From Flavobacteria bacterium RIFCSPLOWO2_12_FULL_31_7 (GTDB lineage: Bacteria > Bacteroidota > Bacteroidia > Flavobacteriales > Flavobacteriaceae), in the NCBI GenBank assembly GCA_001800945.1, contig MGWJ01000025.1, forward strand, positions 1 through 8,553: a DNA stretch of 8,553 nucleotides, given 5' to 3'. Below the pieces are notes generated by a model. It was not told the DNA's origin. It saw nothing but the letters and a program-made list of their open reading frames with translations, and made no database searches. Shown here in pieces: positions 5,958 to 8,553 of the stretch (the stretch's first letter is position 1; every line of letters begins with the position of its first letter). A program made the translations under genes and the position numbers.

Positions 5958-6452
5958 ATGCAACACATAATTTTAACTCACACCGAAATAGAACACAAAA
6001 CCAAACGTATTGCTTATCAAATTTACGAAACGTTTGCCAACGATTCTGAATTAGTAATTGCAGGAATTTCAAACAGCGGATTTACATTTGCTCAAAAAAT
6101 CGCCAAACAATTAGAAGCTATTAGCGATATAAAAATCACTATTTGTGAAGTTAATATTAATAAACAAAAACCATCAGAACCTATTACAACTTCTTTACAT
6201 TCTGATGCTTACGCGAATAAAAACCTAGTTTTAGTAGATGATGTTTTAAATTCTGGAGGAACTTTAATTTATGCAATCAAGCACTTTTTAAATGTTCCTT
6301 TAAACAAATTTAAAACAGCAGTATTAATTGACAGAAATCATAAAAAATATCCTGTAAAAGCAGATTTCAAAGGTTTATCATTATCAACTTCTTTACAAGA
6401 ACACGTTCAAGTAGTTTTTGAAGAAAATAATTCTTACGTATATTTAAGTTAA
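5958..6452 (+). CDS. PyrR-like phosphoribosyltransferase
   Basis: This 164-residue type I phosphoribosyltransferase has the 13-residue PRPP-binding signature VLVDDVLNSGGTL (91-103), with the D94-D95 acidic pair. GISNSGFTFA (36-45) occupies the usual PPi-binding loop position. The order of the C-terminal blocks (AVLIDRNHKKYPVKADF at 121-137, then a SLSTSLQEHVQV segment) matches PyrR more than hypoxanthine or adenine transferases. PyrR proteins make UMP from uracil and, in Gram-positives, bind pyr mRNA. Here the Arg of the usual PyrR 'TGRT' is Gly (SGGT), no pyrimidine genes are nearby and no PyrR-binding leader is seen, so an RNA-regulator role is not supported. The base substrate is uncertain. 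It is the third gene of the S4-methyltransferase operon, and its last 9 nt overlap the convergent aroK. Confidence 0.83.
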   Translation: MQHIILTHTEIEHKTKRIAYQIYETFANDSELVIAGISNSGFTFAQKIAKQLEAISDIKITICEVNINKQKPSEPITTSLHSDAYANKNLVLVDDVLNSGGTLIYAIKHFLNVPLNKFKTAVLIDRNHKKYPVKADFKGLSLSTSLQEHVQVVFEENNSYVYLS

Positions 6453-6959
6453 TTTAGATACGATTTCAGAAACGATTTCCGATTCCTTTTTATCATCAAT
6501 AGAAACAATTGTTTTTACTTGATGATAGAAATAACTACGCTCAAATAAATGCTTCGCAAGAAAGTCCTGAAGCTCTTCATTATTAAAATGAGCAATTAAA
6601 GGTCTGGTTGCTTTTTGAACATGTAAGCGTTCTAACAAAGTAGCAACTGTCGCTTTTAAATATATAGAATGAATATCAGTAGATTGATACAATTCGAAAT
6701 TATCATAATAACATGGTGTTCCTCCGCCTAAAGCCAAAACATAAGAATCGGTATTATTTAAAAAAACTTCAAGAACTTCTTTTTCTTTTTTTCTGAAAAA
6801 CAATTCGCCTTTTTGTTCGAAGATTTCATTTATCTTTATATTCAAATTATTTTCAATTAAGAGGTCTAAATCATAAAAAGGAACACACAACGATTCAGAA
6901 AGTAACTTTCCAATCGTAGATTTACCCGAAGCCATGTAACCTACTAGAATAATTTTCAT
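6444..6959 (-). CDS. aroK: Shikimate kinase
   Basis: AroK phosphorylates shikimate at the 3-hydroxyl with ATP, the fifth step towards chorismate and the aromatic amino acids, in the cytoplasm. The 171-residue length is standard. The Walker A loop is GYMASGKST (7-15). The shikimate-binding D-L-D lies at 30-32, FRKKE (55-59) supplies the binding Arg56, and the GGG loop is at 78-80. The lid Arg119 lies in TRPL, and Arg141 is at the usual adenine-contacting position. The ATG at 6957-6959 is directly followed by the MKIILVGYMASGKS strand. The gene appears monocistronic. Upstream, TACATTTA (6984-6991 on the - strand) is one base off the -7 consensus and lacks a matching -33 box, so the promoter is unresolved. 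Its 3' end overlaps the phosphoribosyltransferase gene by 9 nt with no terminator between. Confidence 0.95.
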   Translation of the reverse strand: MKIILVGYMASGKSTIGKLLSESLCVPFYDLDLLIENNLNIKINEIFEQKGELFFRKKEKEVLEVFLNNTDSYVLALGGGTPCYYDNFELYQSTDIHSIYLKATVATLLERLHVQKATRPLIAHFNNEELQDFLAKHLFERSYFYHQVKTIVSIDDKKESEIVSEIVSKLT

Positions 6960-7105
6960 ACTTATTTATCTCTTTTTATGGTATAAATGTATGAAAATTT
7001 AATGAAATTTTGATTATTAAAAAAACAACACAATCAACAAACACTTATGAATTAAGGTGTTATAAATTAATTTTAAAAAAATATTAAATTAATACTAAAA
7101 AGCTA

Positions 7106-7135
7106 TTGCAAAATAAATAAATCATCTTATATTTG
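7106..7135 (+). promoter_or_regulatory. Promoter of the tRNA-Lys / tRNA-Leu unit
   Basis: TTG (7106-7108) is separated by exactly 19 nt from TATATTTG (7128-7135), a full match to the Bacteroidota -33/-7 consensus. Transcription would start near 7141-7143, leaving a leader of about 20 nt before tRNA-Lys. The rest of the 6960-7160 gap is A/T-rich and holds only a weak imperfect inverted repeat around 7039-7061. Confidence 0.8.
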
Positions 7136-7160
7136 CACCCGCAATGAGGAAATAGTTTTA

Positions 7161-7233
7161 GACTCTGTAGCTCAGCTGGTAGAGCATTACACTTTTAATG
7201 TAGGGGTCCTGGGTTCGAATCCCAGCGGGGTCA
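7161..7233 (+). tRNA. tRNA-Lys (anticodon TTT)
   Basis: This 73-nt cloverleaf reads lysine codons AAA and AAG. The acceptor stem GACTCTG pairs with CGGGGTC (two G-U pairs). The D arm is AGCTCAGCTGGTAGAGC. The anticodon stem TTACA/TGTAG closes the loop CTTTTAA with TTT at 7194-7196. The T arm is CTGGG-TTCGAAT-CCCAG. The discriminator is A and the 3' CCA is not encoded. Confidence 0.97.
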
Positions 7234-7234
7234 C

Positions 7235-7270
7235 AAAAAGAAGCTAAGCAATTGTTTAGCTTCTTTTTTT
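7235..7270 (+). terminator. Hairpin terminator between tRNA-Lys and tRNA-Leu
   Basis: Two nt after tRNA-Lys, a 10-bp perfect stem (7238-7247 with 7256-7265, core AAGAAGCTAA / TTAGCTTCTT) closes an 8-nt loop and runs into a stretch of T ending at 7270. It has the form of an intrinsic terminator, yet tRNA-Leu starts only 6 nt later with no separate promoter visible. It may therefore be leaky or act in processing of a joint transcript. Confidence 0.75.
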
Positions 7271-7276
7271 ATTTTA

Positions 7277-7358
7277 GGCCATGTGGAGGAATTGGTAGAC
7301 TCGCCATCTTGAGGGGGTGGTGCCGCAAGGCGTATGGGTTCGAATCCCATTTTGGTCA
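7277..7358 (+). tRNA. tRNA-Leu (anticodon GAG)
   Basis: This 82-nt class II tRNA reads CTC and CTT. The D arm is GAG-GAATTGGTAGA-CTC. The anticodon stem CCATC/GGTGG encloses TTGAGGG with GAG at 7311-7313. The long variable arm TGCC-GCAA-GGCG identifies the leucine/serine class. The T arm is ATGGG-TTCGAAT-CCCAT, the discriminator is A, and CCA is not encoded. The acceptor stem GGCCATG/TTTGGTC is imperfect: it has a T-T mismatch at the sixth pair and G-T wobbles at the second and seventh. Everything else looks functional. Confidence 0.92.
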
Positions 7359-7391
7359 CTTTAACAACCTTTTTATTGGGCTTCGCAATCA

Positions 7392-7413
7392 TTTTAGTTA
7401 ACATTTAGTTAAC
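7392..7413 (+). repeat. Tandem 11-nt repeat containing the palindrome GTTAAC
   Basis: Two copies of (T/A)TTTAGTTAAC stand side by side (7392-7402 and 7403-7413). The palindromic GTTAAC cores are therefore one helical turn apart. The pair lies 34 nt after tRNA-Leu in a gene-free stretch (7359-7610). No promoter or gene next to it explains it; chance in A/T-rich DNA is possible. Confidence 0.5.
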
Positions 7414-7492
7414 CGTTTTAAAAAATATAGTTTATTAAAAAACTATTTTAATGAAAAACGTCATAAAAACAAGTCCACTAAATAAATTAAAC

Positions 7493-7535
7493 AAAAAAAA
7501 TCCTATCAGTTATTTGATAGGATTTTGCTTTTTTA
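7493..7535. terminator. Bidirectional terminator between the tRNA unit and the PAP2 gene
   Basis: A perfect 12-bp stem (7497-7508 with 7515-7526, core AATCCTATCA / TGATAGGATT) closes a 6-nt loop. On the - strand it ends in a run of eight T. On the + strand it is followed by TTTTGC and then TTTTTT. It lies 139 nt after tRNA-Leu and 85 nt after the stop of the - strand PAP2 gene, so it can end transcription of both converging units. Confidence 0.82.
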
Positions 7536-7610
7536 AATAAACAATAGACTTTCTTAAACCAATTGGAAAGCTTATTTAAGTTTTAAGTTAAAAAAATAAG
7601 TTGTTTTGTT

Positions 7611-8366
7611 TTAAAAAGACTTTATAAAACCAACTCCAAATTGCTTTCCGTTATAAAATGGTGCAATTATAGATGTGCCATTATTTTCTCTCGAATTGAA
7701 GATTTTCTTTTGAATAAATGGATTTATCCAATAAGCAATTTTAGTGCTTAAAATACCTATTCCAGCACCTGCAACAACATCTGTTAACCAATGCCTGTCG
7801 TTATACATTCTAAAAACACCTGTTCCAGTTGCAATAACATAACCTGAAATACCATACCAGATAGAAACATCTTTATACTCTTGCCAAAGAAATTCTGCAC
7901 CTGCAAAAGCTGTTGCAGTATGTCCTGACGGAAAAGAATTGAAAGCTGAACCATCAGGTCTTTCCACTTTTGCAATTGATTTTAAACTTAATACTGAAGC
8001 TGACATAATGATGTAAGAAGTACCTAATATAATGGTTCTATCTTTAAAATTATGCTTTCCTTTCACTCCAAAAGCATTTAAACCATAAACTGATGCAGCA
8101 GGAACATATTGAGAAAAATCATCAATGGTAAATTTCTCATCAATGTTTTCATTTACTTCCTCTTTTATTCCAGAATTCACCATTATTAATCCATCGCTTT
8201 CAATTCCAATTACTCCATATCCAATTAAAACTGAAGGAATAATTAATTGTTTGTATTTGAACTTTAGATTTTTACTAGGTGTTTTATTTTGAACACTATC
8301 AATTTCAATGTGTTGTGCATTGATTAAGTTTGTCAAAAAAATGAAAACAAGAATTATTTTTTTCAT
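7611..8366 (-). CDS. PAP2-family phosphatase, exported (lipid phosphatase-like)
   Basis: This 251-residue protein has an N-terminal signal sequence (MKKIILVFIFLTNLINA, cleavage likely before Gln18). All three acid-phosphatase motifs of the PAP2 superfamily are present: K-x6-RP (K129 to R136-P137), PSGH (146-149, with catalytic His149) and R-x5-H-x3-D (R186, His192, Asp196). The motif-3 serine of 'SR' is Phe here. Hydrophobic stretches near 40-56, 111-128, 168-184 and 195-213 fit a membrane-bound enzyme with a periplasmic active site. Relatives remove phosphate from phosphatidic acid, undecaprenyl pyrophosphate, phosphatidylglycerophosphate or lipid A; sequence alone does not choose between them. 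The C-terminal tail after about 230 is beta-like and ends in Phe. The gene follows a probable lipid-kinase gene by 15 nt in one operon. Lipid kinase and lipid phosphatase together suggest phospholipid or carrier-lipid turnover (inference). Confidence 0.88.
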   Translation of the reverse strand: MKKIILVFIFLTNLINAQHIEIDSVQNKTPSKNLKFKYKQLIIPSVLIGYGVIGIESDGLIMVNSGIKEEVNENIDEKFTIDDFSQYVPAASVYGLNAFGVKGKHNFKDRTIILGTSYIIMSASVLSLKSIAKVERPDGSAFNSFPSGHTATAFAGAEFLWQEYKDVSIWYGISGYVIATGTGVFRMYNDRHWLTDVVAGAGIGILSTKIAYWINPFIQKKIFNSRENNGTSIIAPFYNGKQFGVGFIKSF

Positions 8367-8381
8367 ATTCTTATGATTTAA

Positions 8382-8553
8382 TTATTCTATTATAATCTCC
8401 AATCCATTTCTTATTATAGAAACATCAATCTTATTAGTTCTCACATTGTGATATTCTCCATCAATTTGAATGTCCGTTCCAATATTACTTGGAATTTCGA
8501 TACTTAATTTCTGGATTAATGTATGTTGCGCTTTTGTAAACTTCTCGATTTTA
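8382..8553 (-). CDS. C-terminal end of a probable YegS/DAGK-type lipid kinase
   Basis: The last 56 codons and stop (TAA, 8382-8384) of a - strand gene that continues past the right edge. The segment reads KFTKAQHTLIQ, then IEIPSNIGTDIQIDGEYHNV, and ends GLEIIIE. The 'I-Q-I-D-G-E' strand is the conserved C-terminal element of the diacylglycerol-kinase catalytic family (YegS, BmrU, DgkB), and it is normally followed by a short basic beta strand, as here. Such kinases phosphorylate diacylglycerol or related lipids with ATP at the cytoplasmic side of the membrane. The nucleotide-binding N-terminal domain lies outside the window, so the family call depends on this short end and on the adjoining PAP2 phosphatase gene. 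Confidence 0.62.
   Translation of the reverse strand, partial: KIEKFTKAQHTLIQKLSIEIPSNIGTDIQIDGEYHNVRTNKIDVSIIRNGLEIIIE

Noticed and set aside
5672..5968. Open - strand frame inside the methyltransferase gene
   Set aside because: Antisense shadow; no promoter, start context or domain.
6960..7105. Possible small RNA or riboswitch in the gap upstream of aroK and tRNA-Lys
   Set aside because: Only an imperfect short inverted repeat (about 7039-7061) is visible; no conserved aptamer core or terminator follows it.
7161..7358. tRNA genes as an attachment site of an integrated element
   Set aside because: No integrase, no duplicated tRNA 3' end in the window, and the flanking genes are ordinary chromosomal genes.
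7451..7540. A 29-codon + strand frame starting ATGAAAAACGTC after tRNA-Leu
   Set aside because: Its second half is the perfect 12-bp terminator hairpin, it has no promoter, and the sequence shows no recognisable protein features.

Overview
The window is AT-rich bacterial DNA and almost certainly comes from a member of the Bacteroidota, most likely a Flavobacteriaceae species close to Flavobacterium. Three things point there: promoters of the TTTG-N19-TAnnTTTG type upstream of dapD and tRNA-Lys, start codons without Shine-Dalgarno sequences, and a lipoprotein with an acidic stretch just after its lipidated cysteine. The proteins themselves also read as flavobacterial. Nothing suggests a plasmid, phage, transposon or CRISPR array; this looks like ordinary chromosome.

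Positions 1-3950 form a cell-envelope polysaccharide locus. On the + strand are the end of a probable Kdo/WaaP-type lipopolysaccharide kinase and a family 2 glycosyltransferase. Convergent to them on the - strand is the operon dapD - family 2 glycosyltransferase - family 9 (heptosyltransferase-like) glycosyltransferase. Its genes are 2 nt apart or overlap by 4 nt. The operon has a good promoter just after the terminator of the next gene. DapD supplies the lysine/diaminopimelate pathway; the other genes probably build the LPS core or another surface glycan.

Positions 3980-6960 hold a lipoprotein with an FKBP-type prolyl isomerase domain and a calcium-binding-like tail (- strand). Divergent from it is a + strand operon: S4 RNA-binding protein, TPMT-like methyltransferase and PyrR-like phosphoribosyltransferase. 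Shikimate kinase (aroK) converges on this operon. The S4 gene carries an in-frame TAA. Behind it the reading frame stays open for 29 codons and still encodes the family's conserved basic tail, so the gene looks freshly truncated. This is the most notable anomaly in the window.

Positions 6960-7610 contain no protein gene. They hold a promoter, tRNA-Lys(TTT), a hairpin terminator, tRNA-Leu(GAG) with an imperfect acceptor stem, and a strong hairpin that can end transcription from both sides. Positions 7611-8553 hold a - strand pair: the end of a probable YegS/DAGK-type lipid kinase followed by a periplasmic PAP2 phosphatase.

I found no convincing new multi-gene system. The findings are local oddities and testable hypotheses.
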